From the IMG/VR virus record IMGVR_UViG_3300021335_000009, positions 1 through 64,000 of that record: a DNA stretch of 64,000 bases; one strand, given 5' to 3'. Made by a program: the position numbers and the translations under genes. The stretch's first letter is position 1. Each line of letters begins with the position of its first letter. Below, in pieces: positions 43,310 through 52,952 of this stretch. Below the pieces are notes generated by a model. That model was not told where the DNA came from, searched no databases, and saw only the letters and a list, made by a program, of their open reading frames with translations. The DNA comes from a virus.

Positions 43310-44047
43310 ATGGGAAGTTTTCACCTACATGATATACAGAGAAAAACAGGAAAATTTATTAGAAAATTTGGCACGCATGACAATGTAAGTCAAAACACTA
43401 CTAATGAGTCAATTTGGAGCTATGCAGATGTTGCGGGAGACTATGTTTTTCCTAATGATTTAGGGGAAATAATGTATGTTTCTAGCAACAATTCCTTAGA
43501 CACTATGCCTGTAAAGATCGAAGGGTTAGACGAAAATTTTCAAGAAAAAACTCAAACCATAAACCTTCAAGGAAATAACTTATTGCAGTTAAGTGGAAAA
43601 TGGTCTCGTATAAATCGAGCTTATAATGATGACACTAACGATGTATCTGGAAATGTTTTTGTTTATACATCTGGAGAGAATACAAATGGAACGCCAGATA
43701 ACCCAAGCGATGTAAAAGCCATAATTGAAAATGGACACAATCAAACAATGCAGGCTATTTATACATGCCCCATTGATAGACAATTAAACATATCTTCTTA
43801 TCATCTTTCTTGTGACGCAAAGACGGCAAATACAACAGCAAATTTAACAATAAAAATGATTGTAAGAAAAAAAAGCTCAGTTTTTAGAACACAAGAAATT
43901 ATAGCTTTATCTAATCATTGTCCATCAATAGTTAAATTTGACATGCCTTTGGATATTGCAGGAGGAAGTGACGTAACATTTCAAATAGTTAGCTCTACTT
44001 CTAACAATATGCATGTACATTGTGTTTTTGAAGGAATGCTTTTGTAA
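43310..44047 (+). CDS. Virion structural protein candidate
   Basis: 245 residues, mostly beta, with an N-terminal HLHDIQRKTGKFIRKFG segment and a C-terminal beta sandwich. No named domain is recognised. It restarts transcription after the nrdA terminator from a GTGTAA box and precedes a group of fibre-type genes. A virion role is inferred from promoter class and neighbours. Confidence 0.5.
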   Translation: MGSFHLHDIQRKTGKFIRKFGTHDNVSQNTTNESIWSYADVAGDYVFPNDLGEIMYVSSNNSLDTMPVKIEGLDENFQEKTQTINLQGNNLLQLSGKWSRINRAYNDDTNDVSGNVFVYTSGENTNGTPDNPSDVKAIIENGHNQTMQAIYTCPIDRQLNISSYHLSCDAKTANTTANLTIKMIVRKKSSVFRTQEIIALSNHCPSIVKFDMPLDIAGGSDVTFQIVSSTSNNMHVHCVFEGMLL

Positions 44048-44082
44048 AAATTTATTTTTTTTGTGTTTTTCTCTTTTAAAAA

Positions 44083-44088
44083 GTGTAA
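44083..44088 (+). promoter_or_regulatory. GTGTAA late-promoter candidate
   Basis: GTGTAAT 12 nt before the ATG at 44095, preceded by TTTTAAAAA. Confidence 0.55.
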
Positions 44089-44094
44089 TTTTAT

Positions 44095-44571
44095 ATGCAC
44101 AAATTAAAAAACATGGATAAAAATACAATAGTGTCATTAACTATAGGAGTTCTTTATTTGGCTGGGATTGCTGGCGGTTTTCTTGTTTACGACTCGATTA
44201 CAGAAGTCAAAGAAATAAAAGAAGACTTGAACCCCAGAATGAATGTTGTTGAACATAGAGTTAAACAGTCAGAATTAAAAAACAAAGAATTAGAAAAAGA
44301 GCTCAAAGAAAAAATTAAAGAAAAAAACGAAACAGAGACAGAAATTATGCGGTCTCTGTATGAATTAGTAAGAAACCATGATTCTGATATTAAAATTATA
44401 GCCGCAAAAGTCTCAGAAAACAAAGAAGATATTCAAACACTAGCAGAAGAAGTGAAATACAGCGTAAAAGAAATCTCCAGCGATATAAAAAAACTTTTGC
44501 AAGACTCAACACAATCAATTGAAAAAATAAATTCTATAAAAAAAGAATTAGATGGCAAAAAAAATAAATAA
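44095..44571 (+). CDS. Membrane-anchored coiled-coil protein
   Basis: 158 residues. Residues 12-36 (VSLTIGVLYLAGIAGGFLVY) form one transmembrane helix; the remainder is a Lys/Glu heptad coiled coil. The topology (short N-in, helix, long periplasmic coil) is that of an inner-membrane spanin or of a fibre-associated protein. No lysin or holin is visible nearby, so lysis is only one possibility. It is in a late-class unit. Confidence 0.55.
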   Translation: MHKLKNMDKNTIVSLTIGVLYLAGIAGGFLVYDSITEVKEIKEDLNPRMNVVEHRVKQSELKNKELEKELKEKIKEKNETETEIMRSLYELVRNHDSDIKIIAAKVSENKEDIQTLAEEVKYSVKEISSDIKKLLQDSTQSIEKINSIKKELDGKKNK

Positions 44572-44581
44572 TTAAAATAAA

Positions 44582-44920
44582 ATGCCAGCAGACACATACA
44601 ACATAACAATTGAAAAACGGGCTACTTTTTTTGTAACCTTGACAATAAAAAATTCTGATGGTAGCGCATTTGATCTTACTAATTGTTCTTTAGCGTCTCA
44701 AATAAGAATAGATCAATCAAACGCTTTACAAGCAGATTTTACGACTGCTATTGTTGGAAACCCTACGGACGGAGTAGCAAGCCTTTCTTTATCAAAAGAG
44801 CAATCGTCCTCGCTATCTACAGCTCAAAGTTCTTATGATTTGTTTTTAGATAAAGACGATGGAACTTCTGAAAAAATTTTAAAAGGGTCTGTGACTATTG
44901 AAGAAAATGAAACCCAATGA
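44582..44920 (+). CDS. Small beta-sandwich virion protein (BppU N-domain-like)
   Basis: 112 residues. The pattern ITIEKRATFFVTLTIKNSDG, then SAFDLTNCSLASQIR and LDKDDGTSEKILKGSVTI resembles the Ig-like N-terminal domain of baseplate or fibre attachment proteins (BppU type). Its stop overlaps the next ATG (ATGA), so it is coupled to the repeat fibre and may serve as its adaptor. Confidence 0.55.
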   Translation: MPADTYNITIEKRATFFVTLTIKNSDGSAFDLTNCSLASQIRIDQSNALQADFTTAIVGNPTDGVASLSLSKEQSSSLSTAQSSYDLFLDKDDGTSEKILKGSVTIEENETQ

Positions 44921-46434
44921 ATTTGTCAGTAACAGTTTCTGGAGAAAACCCAACTTCAGTTTCTCTTGTAGAAGAATTAAATAATAATATTTTCATATCA
45001 GGAAACGCTTCTTTTGAGGCAAAAAAAACTGATATAAAAAATATTTTGGTAATTGTAGGTGAAAAAGACAATATTAATGTTCACTCTCAAAACACCATTT
45101 ACGTTACTGGGGATGTAGTTAGACCTTCTGAAATAGCACCCATTCAAACCGCAATAAGCGATCTCGATTCAAGAGTCGCTTCCAACGATTCGGACATTGG
45201 AGCTCTACAAACTGCGACGGGCGATCTTGATTCAAGAGTCGCTTCCAACGATTCGGACATTGGAGCTCTACAAACTGCGACGGGCGATCTCGATTCAAGG
45301 GTCGCCTCGAACGATTCGGACATTGGAGCTCTACAAACTGCGACGGGCGATCTCGATTCAAGGGTCGCCTCGAACGATTCGGACATTGGAGCTCTACAAA
45401 CTGCGACGGGCGATCTCGATTCAAGAGTCGCTTCCAACGATTCGGACATTGGGGCTCTACAAACGGCTACGGGCGATCTCGATTCAAGGGTTGCCTCGAA
45501 CGATTCGGACATTGGGGCTCTACAAACGGCTACGGGCGATCTCGATTCAAGGGTTGCCTCGAACGATTCGGACATTGGAGCTCTACAAACTGCGACGGGC
45601 GATCTCGATTCAAGGGTTGCCTCGAACGATTCGGACATTGGGGCTCTACAAACGGCTACGGGCGATCTCGATTCAAGGGCTGCCTCGAACGATTCGGACA
45701 TTGGAGCTCTACAAACTGCGACGGGCGATCTCGATTCAAGGGTCGCCTCGAACGATTCGGACATTGGAGCTCTACAAACGGCTACGGGCGATCTCGATTC
45801 AAGGGTCGCTTTGAACGATTCGGACATTGGGGCTCTACAAACGGCTACGGGCGATCTCGATTCAAGGGTCGCCTCGAACGATTCGGACATTGGAGCTCTA
45901 CAAACGGCTACGGGCGATCTCGATTCAAGGGTTACCTCGAACGATTCGGACATTGGAGCTCTACAAACGGCGACGGGCGATCTCGATTCAAGAGTCGCTT
46001 CGAACGATTCGGACATTGGAGCTCTACAAACGGCGACGGGCGATCTCGATTCAAGAGTCGCTTCGAACGATTCGGACATTGGAGCTCTACAAACGGCGAC
46101 GGGCGATCTCGATTCAAGAGTCGCTTCGAATACAAGTGGTGTAAACACACTAACTGGAAATTTTTCCAAAACACAACTCAACCTAAAATACAAAGAATAT
46201 CAACAAACTTATTTCAAAGATTTTATAGAAATTTCTGGAGATTTGTCAAAAATAGAAATTTATGAATCATCTTCAAAAAACACAAAATTTTTCACTCAAA
46301 ACTTTTTTTATAATTTTTCTGGAGATTTAACAGGAGTCTTAATAACCGATCATTTAGACAACAAAACATTAACTAAAAATTACGTGTATAACATAAGCGG
46401 AGATTTAGTAAATATTTTAGAAAATTATTCATAA
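44917..46434 (+). CDS. Fibre protein with fifteen 21-residue coiled-coil repeats
   Basis: 505 residues. An N-terminal 80-residue domain is followed by fifteen full copies of DLDSRVASNDSDIGALQTATG and a partial sixteenth, then a 100-residue C-terminal domain with two FSGDLTGV/ISGDLVNI-type units. The repeats fit a trimeric shaft. Codons of the repeats are far more GC-rich than those of the flanks. It is coupled to the adaptor candidate upstream. Confidence 0.7.
   Translation: MNLSVTVSGENPTSVSLVEELNNNIFISGNASFEAKKTDIKNILVIVGEKDNINVHSQNTIYVTGDVVRPSEIAPIQTAISDLDSRVASNDSDIGALQTATGDLDSRVASNDSDIGALQTATGDLDSRVASNDSDIGALQTATGDLDSRVASNDSDIGALQTATGDLDSRVASNDSDIGALQTATGDLDSRVASNDSDIGALQTATGDLDSRVASNDSDIGALQTATGDLDSRVASNDSDIGALQTATGDLDSRAASNDSDIGALQTATGDLDSRVASNDSDIGALQTATGDLDSRVALNDSDIGALQTATGDLDSRVASNDSDIGALQTATGDLDSRVTSNDSDIGALQTATGDLDSRVASNDSDIGALQTATGDLDSRVASNDSDIGALQTATGDLDSRVASNTSGVNTLTGNFSKTQLNLKYKEYQQTYFKDFIEISGDLSKIEIYESSSKNTKFFTQNFFYNFSGDLTGVLITDHLDNKTLTKNYVYNISGDLVNILENYS
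45160..46104 (+). repeat. Fifteen 63-bp tandem repeats
   Basis: Units of exactly 63 bp starting GATCTCGATTCAAG. Several neighbours are identical and others differ by synonymous changes such as GCGACG versus GCTACG. All six frames look open over this stretch because the period is a multiple of three. Confidence 0.97.
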
Positions 46435-46498
46435 TGGCGTCAACCTGTACAAACTTTGTTTCGTTCTTCCTTACTGGTAGAGCAATGCGTATTCGATA

Positions 46499-49400
46499 AT
46501 GAGCTTTAGTTATTCAGGCGGAGTAATCACACAAACAGGCACGGAAACAGGCAATGATCAGCTTGCTGGATTATCTGGTTTGACAGGCGTTACTACTTCA
46601 ACATTAGGAGAACGTACCGTTTACAGCATAGATAGTAGCACTCGCATAATATTTAATGGCACTTGTGTTATCGACCCAAGATATTGTGAGCTGGAAACTA
46701 ATCGCTTGGGTGGTAGTGGAATCGTGGTAAATGGCACGCTTGATTTAGGCAAAGAGCTTGCTTACGCATACGGCACACAATACACAAGTGGCCGAGCTTT
46801 GAATATATTAGGAGGTAGTGCTGTACCGTGGGGGGCTATGTTTGATGTAAATGGGACTCTAAATTGGTATGGCTGCGAGGTAGAGACAGGTTCAGGAATA
46901 CGAGTCAAGAATGGCGGTACTATTAAAATACGAGATGGCGTATTTATTAGTAGACTAGGTAATCATACTATTCAACAAGGCAATACGATTATTTTTGATG
47001 CAGGTAGCACGTCAGACATTATAGGATTAAAGAAAACGCTTACTGGATCATTAACAGTGGATAATAATGCTATTAACATTTTAGGAGCGTTTACGACTAT
47101 AAATCTTTCGGGCGTTGTAAGTACGGGGCCAATGACTCCTGACAACAGGTCATCTACATTAGCTCCAGTGCCTTTTGCGGTTGTTTCAAATTGGCAAAGA
47201 TTGCAAAGTCGTATCGCGTCTGTATTTACTAATTTAAGTCACTTTATTGATTGCGCTTCTTGGGATACGACTTCGCCAGTTGCTCTTTTTAGACGTACAG
47301 CGTACGGAACCGTAACAAGGCAAGGACAAGCAGAGTTTTATCGAAACTGTAACGGTAAAATTCTGTTTAATAATTCTGGATTGCAAGGCGTTAAATTATA
47401 TTGGAAGGATGTTGACAACGGAAACAGAGGCGTAACAGCAGCTACCGAGTGGGGACAAACTTACAATACTTATCGCGAATACACTACTACGACTGACGCA
47501 AACGGTGATTTTAGTAAGCAAGTTTTAGAAGCAGCGGTTTATAATACAAATCCGAACGTAGGCGAAGGAGTTGCACCTACAGTTGACGACCGCACTGAGT
47601 CAGGTCACAAAATTACATTTAAGGGCTTTAAATACGGATACAGTCTTTTTGACATCCAATTTCAGGGCAACAGGATTGTGGCTGCTGAAGCGACTCAGCC
47701 AGTTATTGCGGACGCTAATATCACTGAGTCAAACAAAGTAACAGTTGATGCTTATACAGAGATTGATACGGCTGTAAAATTTTACGACCGAGCAGCGTCA
47801 CACTTGGAAGATAATTTAGGAACATACCTTGATTTTATTGTTACTCGATCAGGTAATCAAATAGATGCAGGGAGCTACAATGTAACAATAGACGCAACAG
47901 CATCAACAGCTTTTAATTTAACAGGTAACTTAATAACAATCAAAGCCAGCACGTTTACTGGCGACATGGTAACCACAGGTCTTATTACCCTTACCAATGG
48001 TGCTACGTTTGATGGTGTGCGTACAGACGCTAACGGAACAGTGTATCCTCCTATTAATGTAACTTTCACTGATATTGAAGCAGGTTCTCAATTAGCGGTG
48101 TATCTAACAGAAACAACTACTGAAAAATTTAGAACAAATAATAGCTCAACAACAGAGCAGTGGACCGAAGCTTATACTTCTGACATTACTTATGATGTCA
48201 CAATAATAAAAGCAGGATTTTTCCCTATTAGATTAACAGGGTTAGTTGCATCCACATCAGCGACATCTATATCAATAAATCAATTAATAGATAGAGCTTA
48301 TCAAACGTCTAGCGGATTAACTTATAGTACAAATACAAATCTAAATATCAATACAAAAGAATTTAGTGTTTCTGTAGCGACAACAGTGCAAAACTATTAC
48401 AGTTTTTGGATAGAGCAATGGATAAGCAATTCAGCGCTTAGAAATGTAAAATTCCCAATATCAACTTTTGGAGGAAACAGTTTTTCTTTTGACGATGGTT
48501 ATGAGTTTACAAGTTCTAGTTTACAATATTTAAGCAGGGACGGTTTTAGGTATTTTTCTAACAACTCAGTAACTGCTAGGTACGCAGCTATTTTAAGTCA
48601 GGGAGTTGCAGCAGGCACACAACCCGAATATCAGCAGCTACAAAATGGAAGCGTTACAGATACACAAAATACAGGAAACGTAGATCAAGTAATACAAATA
48701 TATGGAGATGCAACACATGGAAATTTTGATTATACAAACTATTTAAAATTTAAAGTACAAGCAAATGGCTACAGGCAAGCTGAAGCAGATATTGTTTCGG
48801 TTTTTGGAACTTTAGAAGAGCAATTTTATGTTACGTCTTTAAATACTTTACAAATTTCAAATTTTACAACTGGAGATCCTCAAGTTACAGGTTTAAGCAT
48901 TACGGACAATAGTTCAAGTCCCGTTAGTTGGGATGCAGGAGATGGAACATCAAGAAATTATAGCCTCACCATAACAGACACAAATAATAATTCAGGCGAA
49001 GATATATTAAGATGGTTAAATTACAATCTTAGCTTAGATGTTGTGTTTGAAGGCAAAGAGCCCTTTTATTATCCAGAAATGGTTATTGACAATGGATCTT
49101 CTTACGAAACAATAAGAGGTGTTTTGTATGGGACAACGTCAAATACATTAGTAGGAGTTCGAGTAATAGATGGAAACGGAGACGCTCACAGAGATTTTGT
49201 TCGTTTTCAATCAGACAATGGAAGTTATGGGATTCCAGTTGAAATAAAAACAGGATCTGTTACGCAAATTTCACAAGGATCAAGATTAAGAATATATAAT
49301 ATTACGACATCTCAAGAAGTTTTTAATGACATTGTTTCGGGAACCTCTTACACAGAAGAATATGAAGAAGGAAACAACTACTCACAAGGAGATCAATTAG

Positions 49401-49936
49401 AAATAAGAGTTTCTAAAATTAACAAGTTAGAATTTGAAAGAGTTGTGATTGTTGGCAGTGATGGATGGTCACAATTAGTAAGCCAAGAAGATAATAATGT
49501 TTATATAGAATATGGTAAAGATGGATCTACTGTTTCTGGAATTGCGTGGGATAGTGGAAACATGCAGTTTGATTTTTCAGATTCTGATAATGAAATAGAA
49601 GGCGCAGATATAGCAGCTTGGTACTTTTACTTTATTACTACTTCTACTGGCATTTCAGAAGCCTTTGAAGCTATAAGTTGGCCTCAAATTAATAGAGTCA
49701 TCAATAGAGCTTCTGTGTCTCCAATTACTTTTGACAATACAAAAACAAACCCTTTGATTATTAAAAATTGTTGGATTAATAGAGACGATGGAGTTTCAAT
49801 TATTGCCGCTTCTTCTAATTCTATTCAGATTGACCCTCCAGCAGTTTTCACTTCAAATATAGATGATGTAGAGCAAATCCTTGAAAACACAGAAAAAATA
49901 CAAAAAAAGACCAAACTAATTACAGCTTTATTGTAG
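46499..49936 (+). CDS. Large beta-rich tail fibre or appendage
   Basis: 1145 residues. Residues 30-230 show short beta-helix turns (GIVVNGTLDLGKEL, FDVNGTLNWYGCEVETGSG). Later parts are Ig-like or jelly-roll segments with many Thr, Ser and Asn. The last 25 residues (NIDDVEQILENTEKIQKKTK) are a helical tail. The codon bias of the first half is closer to GC-balanced than that of the second half, suggesting a mosaic. No enzymatic motif was recognised. Host adsorption is inferred. Confidence 0.6.
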   Translation: MSFSYSGGVITQTGTETGNDQLAGLSGLTGVTTSTLGERTVYSIDSSTRIIFNGTCVIDPRYCELETNRLGGSGIVVNGTLDLGKELAYAYGTQYTSGRALNILGGSAVPWGAMFDVNGTLNWYGCEVETGSGIRVKNGGTIKIRDGVFISRLGNHTIQQGNTIIFDAGSTSDIIGLKKTLTGSLTVDNNAINILGAFTTINLSGVVSTGPMTPDNRSSTLAPVPFAVVSNWQRLQSRIASVFTNLSHFIDCASWDTTSPVALFRRTAYGTVTRQGQAEFYRNCNGKILFNNSGLQGVKLYWKDVDNGNRGVTAATEWGQTYNTYREYTTTTDANGDFSKQVLEAAVYNTNPNVGEGVAPTVDDRTESGHKITFKGFKYGYSLFDIQFQGNRIVAAEATQPVIADANITESNKVTVDAYTEIDTAVKFYDRAASHLEDNLGTYLDFIVTRSGNQIDAGSYNVTIDATASTAFNLTGNLITIKASTFTGDMVTTGLITLTNGATFDGVRTDANGTVYPPINVTFTDIEAGSQLAVYLTETTTEKFRTNNSSTTEQWTEAYTSDITYDVTIIKAGFFPIRLTGLVASTSATSISINQLIDRAYQTSSGLTYSTNTNLNINTKEFSVSVATTVQNYYSFWIEQWISNSALRNVKFPISTFGGNSFSFDDGYEFTSSSLQYLSRDGFRYFSNNSVTARYAAILSQGVAAGTQPEYQQLQNGSVTDTQNTGNVDQVIQIYGDATHGNFDYTNYLKFKVQANGYRQAEADIVSVFGTLEEQFYVTSLNTLQISNFTTGDPQVTGLSITDNSSSPVSWDAGDGTSRNYSLTITDTNNNSGEDILRWLNYNLSLDVVFEGKEPFYYPEMVIDNGSSYETIRGVLYGTTSNTLVGVRVIDGNGDAHRDFVRFQSDNGSYGIPVEIKTGSVTQISQGSRLRIYNITTSQEVFNDIVSGTSYTEEYEEGNNYSQGDQLEIRVSKINKLEFERVVIVGSDGWSQLVSQEDNNVYIEYGKDGSTVSGIAWDSGNMQFDFSDSDNEIEGADIAAWYFYFITTSTGISEAFEAISWPQINRVINRASVSPITFDNTKTNPLIIKNCWINRDDGVSIIAASSNSIQIDPPAVFTSNIDDVEQILENTEKIQKKTKLITALL

Positions 49937-49952
49937 ACTTTTAAAAAAAAAC

Positions 49953-49958
49953 GTGTAA
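49953..49958 (+). promoter_or_regulatory. GTGTAA late-promoter candidate
   Basis: GTGTAAC 17 nt before the ATG at 49970, preceded by an A-rich stretch. Confidence 0.55.
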
Positions 49959-49969
49959 CATATTTATAT

Positions 49970-50854
49970 ATGCAGTTAGATTTCTCTAAACAAATAAAAG
50001 CGGCCAGATCAGGTCCAAAAAGCGCAGCGCAAACCCCTGCCGAACCAGAAGAAAGAAAAAAAGGATCTGCTGTTAATGAGCCCAACTCTGCTGCTAGCTC
50101 TATTACATTCAGCGAAAAAGTAACGCAATCTTTAAAAAATAAAGTAAAAGAACATAACGAAAAACACTCTAAAAAAGTTACTCTAGGAATGCTTAAAAAA
50201 GTTTATCGTAGAGGGGCTGGAGCTTTTTCAACTTCTCACCGACCTGGACAAACAAGAGGAAGTTGGGCAATGGCTCGTGTAAATATGTTTCTAAAAATGA
50301 TGAGAGGGGGCAAGGTCAAAGACTCTTATCGAAAAGCAGACCAAGACGTAGCTAAAGCTTCCGAAGAGGAAGTGATGAATTTGTCTGAAATTTGCGCGTT
50401 TTTTGACGAATATTCGGACATAGAATTTTCTTTGGCAAAAATAGATTTGCTTTCTTCAAAAATCTCAGAAGAAGAAATGTATTTATATTCAAAAGCTGAA
50501 GACTGGGAATGTGAAACAGAAGCGGAAAAAAAGACTTTAAACAAACCTTTTAGAACTCCAAAAGGTTCAAAAAAATTTGCTGTTTATGTAAAAAACGACA
50601 AAGGAAATGTCATAAAGCTTCCTTTTGGAGATAAAAACCTCTCAATAAAAAGAGATAACCCAAAAAATAAAAAAGCTTTTAGAGCTAGGCATCAATGCGA
50701 TACTAATCCTGGCCCTAAATGGAAAGCTAGATATTGGAGTTGTAAATTTTGGAGCAACAAGCCAGTTTCAGAAATACTTAAAGCAGAAGAGGATCTTTTA
50801 AAAATGAATCCTAGCCTTTCTCAAGCCGAAGAAGTTTTAGACGAAGATTATTAA
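49970..50854 (+). CDS. Two-domain virion or DNA-associated protein
   Basis: 294 residues. Residues 65-125 contain LKKVYRRGAGAFSTSHRPG and WAMARVNMFLKMM, and residues 195-265 contain KKFAVYVKNDKGNVIKLPFG, FRARHQCDTNPGPKWKARYW and SCKFW. I recall both segments as recurrent in large phages and some giant viruses, where they are uncharacterised. The domains are joined by an acidic helical linker. High basic content at conserved places suggests nucleic acid binding. Under a GTGTAA element, so probably a virion component. Confidence 0.55.
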   Translation: MQLDFSKQIKAARSGPKSAAQTPAEPEERKKGSAVNEPNSAASSITFSEKVTQSLKNKVKEHNEKHSKKVTLGMLKKVYRRGAGAFSTSHRPGQTRGSWAMARVNMFLKMMRGGKVKDSYRKADQDVAKASEEEVMNLSEICAFFDEYSDIEFSLAKIDLLSSKISEEEMYLYSKAEDWECETEAEKKTLNKPFRTPKGSKKFAVYVKNDKGNVIKLPFGDKNLSIKRDNPKNKKAFRARHQCDTNPGPKWKARYWSCKFWSNKPVSEILKAEEDLLKMNPSLSQAEEVLDEDY

Positions 50855-50856
50855 AA

Positions 50857-51042
50857 ATGACCAACGATTTTGCAGCTAAATCAATTTTATATAAAAATTT
50901 TCTAAAAGAAAAAGAAGAAATTTTAAAAATAAAAAAAATAGAGTCGCAAAAAAAAGGGAAAAAAATAAGCTCTAATGAAGCTTTTTGCATTTGGCTTACA
51001 AAATACAAGTCAAAGTGGAAAAAAACGCAAAATAAAAATTGA
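50857..51042 (+). CDS. Small basic protein
   Basis: 61 residues, Lys-rich and helical, 2 nt after the preceding gene. No domain is recognised. Its last codons overlap the -35 region of the thyX promoter. Confidence 0.5.
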   Translation: MTNDFAAKSILYKNFLKEKEEILKIKKIESQKKGKKISSNEAFCIWLTKYKSKWKKTQNKN

Positions 51043-51066
51043 CTTTACTTTTAACAAGCATAGTAT
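51039..51066 (+). promoter_or_regulatory. thyX promoter
   Basis: TTGACT (51039-51044), 16 nt, TAGTAT (51061-51066), then ATG 6 nt later. Leaderless message predicted. Confidence 0.65.
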
Positions 51067-51072
51067 ATTTCT

Positions 51073-51711
51073 ATGTCTGTTAAATTAGTATCTATTTCCC
51101 AACCAAAAGCTGAAAATATAAAATCAGCAGAAGATCTTGTTGCTTATTGCGCGAGAGTTTCTAACCCATCTAATCAGATGAACACAGAAACAGCGCCAAA
51201 ATTATTAAGATACTTGATCAAACATAAACATTTTTCGCCATTTGAAATGGTGTCAATGACTGTTGAAATTAAAACAAGTAGAGCTATTGCCGCTCAGATT
51301 TTGAGGCATAGATCATTTTCTTTTCAAGAATTTAGCCAACGATATAGCAAGTCTACTAATTTTACAAATGTTGAGTTAAGACTTCAGGGAAAAACAAATA
51401 GACAAGTTGGAGATTGCCCAATAAATGATGAAGGCCTAGAACAGGAAATAGAAGATGTTCATAATCATTGCTCCGATTTATACAACTATCTGATTTCAAA
51501 AGGAGTAGCTAAAGAATCAGCAAGAATGATACTTCCTCTTTCTACAGAAACTACTATGTATATGGCAGGAACTCTACGTTCTTGGATTCATTACATAGAG
51601 TTAAGATCACAACAAGACACTCAAAAAGAACATAGAGAAATTGCCGAAAAATGTAAAACTTTATTTTGTCAAGAGTTTCCTGTTTTAGCGGAAGCTTTAG
51701 AATTTATTTAA
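51073..51711 (+). CDS. thyX: Flavin-dependent thymidylate synthase
   Basis: 212 residues. The family signature RHRxxSxxxxSxRY is complete (R78 to Y91). The enzyme makes dTMP from dUMP with FAD and methylene-tetrahydrofolate, supporting phage DNA synthesis with NrdAB and the dNMP kinase. Length is normal. The C-terminus keeps the substrate-binding LRSWIHYIELR segment. Confidence 0.97.
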   Translation: MSVKLVSISQPKAENIKSAEDLVAYCARVSNPSNQMNTETAPKLLRYLIKHKHFSPFEMVSMTVEIKTSRAIAAQILRHRSFSFQEFSQRYSKSTNFTNVELRLQGKTNRQVGDCPINDEGLEQEIEDVHNHCSDLYNYLISKGVAKESARMILPLSTETTMYMAGTLRSWIHYIELRSQQDTQKEHREIAEKCKTLFCQEFPVLAEALEFI

Positions 51712-51720
51712 CAATAAACA

Positions 51721-51978
51721 ATGGCTGAGTTTTTAGGAGTAGTATATACTATTTGTTTTTCTGTTTGTATATGGCCTCAAATTTTTAAAAGCATTAAAAC
51801 AAAAAAAGTAGAAGATGTGAGCGTTTCTCTTTTTATTTTTTCAATAATTGGGTACGTTTCAGCCATATTTTACACCATTATAAAAGTAGGGTTTGATTTT
51901 TGGTGGATTTTAAATTACAGTTTAAGTTTGTTTTCTGCGCTGGTAATGTTAATTGTTTTTTTTAAATACAAAAAATGA
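51721..51978 (+). CDS. SemiSWEET-type sugar transporter (PQ-loop)
   Basis: 85 residues with three predicted transmembrane helices (about 3-20, 37-57 and 62-82). The first helix ends with the PQ-loop motif CIWPQIFKSIKTKKVEDVS, which marks SemiSWEET proteins that dimerise to carry sugars across the inner membrane. It overlaps the GT90 gene by ATGA and starts the sugar cassette. A transporter in a phage cassette of sugar enzymes is unusual. Substrate unknown. Confidence 0.75.
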   Translation: MAEFLGVVYTICFSVCIWPQIFKSIKTKKVEDVSVSLFIFSIIGYVSAIFYTIIKVGFDFWWILNYSLSLFSALVMLIVFFKYKK

Positions 51979-52940
51979 CACAAGAAAAATTAATAGAATA
52001 TTCTTTAAATCTTAATACTGGGTACATTAGCCCAAAATTTTTAAAATACATAAAAAATCCAGAATTAAAAAATGGACATGTGTTTTTAAGTGTGGATAAA
52101 GGTCAGTTTTCTTTTATTTCGGCAAATCCAAAAGTAGACAAGCATAGACTTAATAACGCTTTATTTTTTATAAAAAAAGTAATTGATGATTTTGGCTTGA
52201 ATTTAAATTTTAAGTTTATTTTAAACACTTATGACGAGCCCTCTATTGAAGATATTCCTATCTTTGGGTTTTGTGGGAACAGTTTCGAAAAAAAATCAAA
52301 TATTTTAATTCCAGATCCTCATATAACAGGAAAGTATTTAGGAGTTAAAATTAAAGATGAGTTAAACTTTCAAGAAAAAAAAGAAAGCATTGTTTTTAGA
52401 GGTTCTGATACGGGGTCTTTTCCCATTGCTCGAAAAAACGAAAGAATAAATGCTTGCTGGAAAACAAAAGATGATACAAAAATTGATTTTAAAATTTCGA
52501 ATTTCGTAAGATACTCAAAAGATATTTTAAAAGAATCAGGAGTAAATATTGACAAAATTAGCTCTCCGTATTTGTCCTTTAAAGACCAACTCCAACATAA
52601 ATACATAGCAGATATAAATGGAAATTCAGCAGCGTGGGATAGACCTTGCTGGGTACTAGGGTCTAACTCTATTTTGTTTAAAATACAGACAGAAACCAAA
52701 TCAGATGAAACTTGGTATTCAAGATACATGCTTCATCAAGGAATTGTGCCTAGACTAAATATAGAAGAGTTGAAAAAAGCTTCAAAAGAAAATTTTAATT
52801 TTTTAAAGTTATTGAACATATCTCCTACTACTTTAAATTCAAAACAAAAACAATTTAGTAAAATTCTTTTAGATTACTCCACTCATCAAATTTATTTAAA
52901 AGAGGTTTTGGTCAAGTATAACAAACAGTATAATTCTTAG
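51975..52940 (+). CDS. GT90 (CAP10-type) glycosyltransferase
   Basis: 321 residues. The CAP10/GT90 signature is clear: IVFRGSDTG, then C-rich NACWKT, then HKYIADINGNSAAWDRPCWV and SILFKIQ. Family members transfer xylose or glucose to glycans or proteins. Overlaps the transporter gene and is followed by a GT9-like gene. It may build or alter a surface glycan on the host or a virion protein. Confidence 0.8.
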   Translation: MTQEKLIEYSLNLNTGYISPKFLKYIKNPELKNGHVFLSVDKGQFSFISANPKVDKHRLNNALFFIKKVIDDFGLNLNFKFILNTYDEPSIEDIPIFGFCGNSFEKKSNILIPDPHITGKYLGVKIKDELNFQEKKESIVFRGSDTGSFPIARKNERINACWKTKDDTKIDFKISNFVRYSKDILKESGVNIDKISSPYLSFKDQLQHKYIADINGNSAAWDRPCWVLGSNSILFKIQTETKSDETWYSRYMLHQGIVPRLNIEELKKASKENFNFLKLLNISPTTLNSKQKQFSKILLDYSTHQIYLKEVLVKYNKQYNS

Positions 52941-52952
52941 TTTTTAACAAAA

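Noticed and set aside
44095-44571. Firm call of an inner-membrane spanin
   Set aside because: Topology fits, but no outer spanin, holin or lysin is nearby, so only the membrane and coiled-coil description is kept.
35577-46104. CRISPR-like arrays at 35577-36404 and 45160-46104
   Set aside because: The units are contiguous in-frame protein repeats without unique spacers, and no cas operon is present; the Cas4-like protein belongs to the recombination block.
45144-46193. A 349-codon open frame on the minus strand and others across the 63-bp repeats
   Set aside because: The repeat length is a multiple of three, so all frames stay open; the plus-strand gene has proper ends and coupled neighbours.
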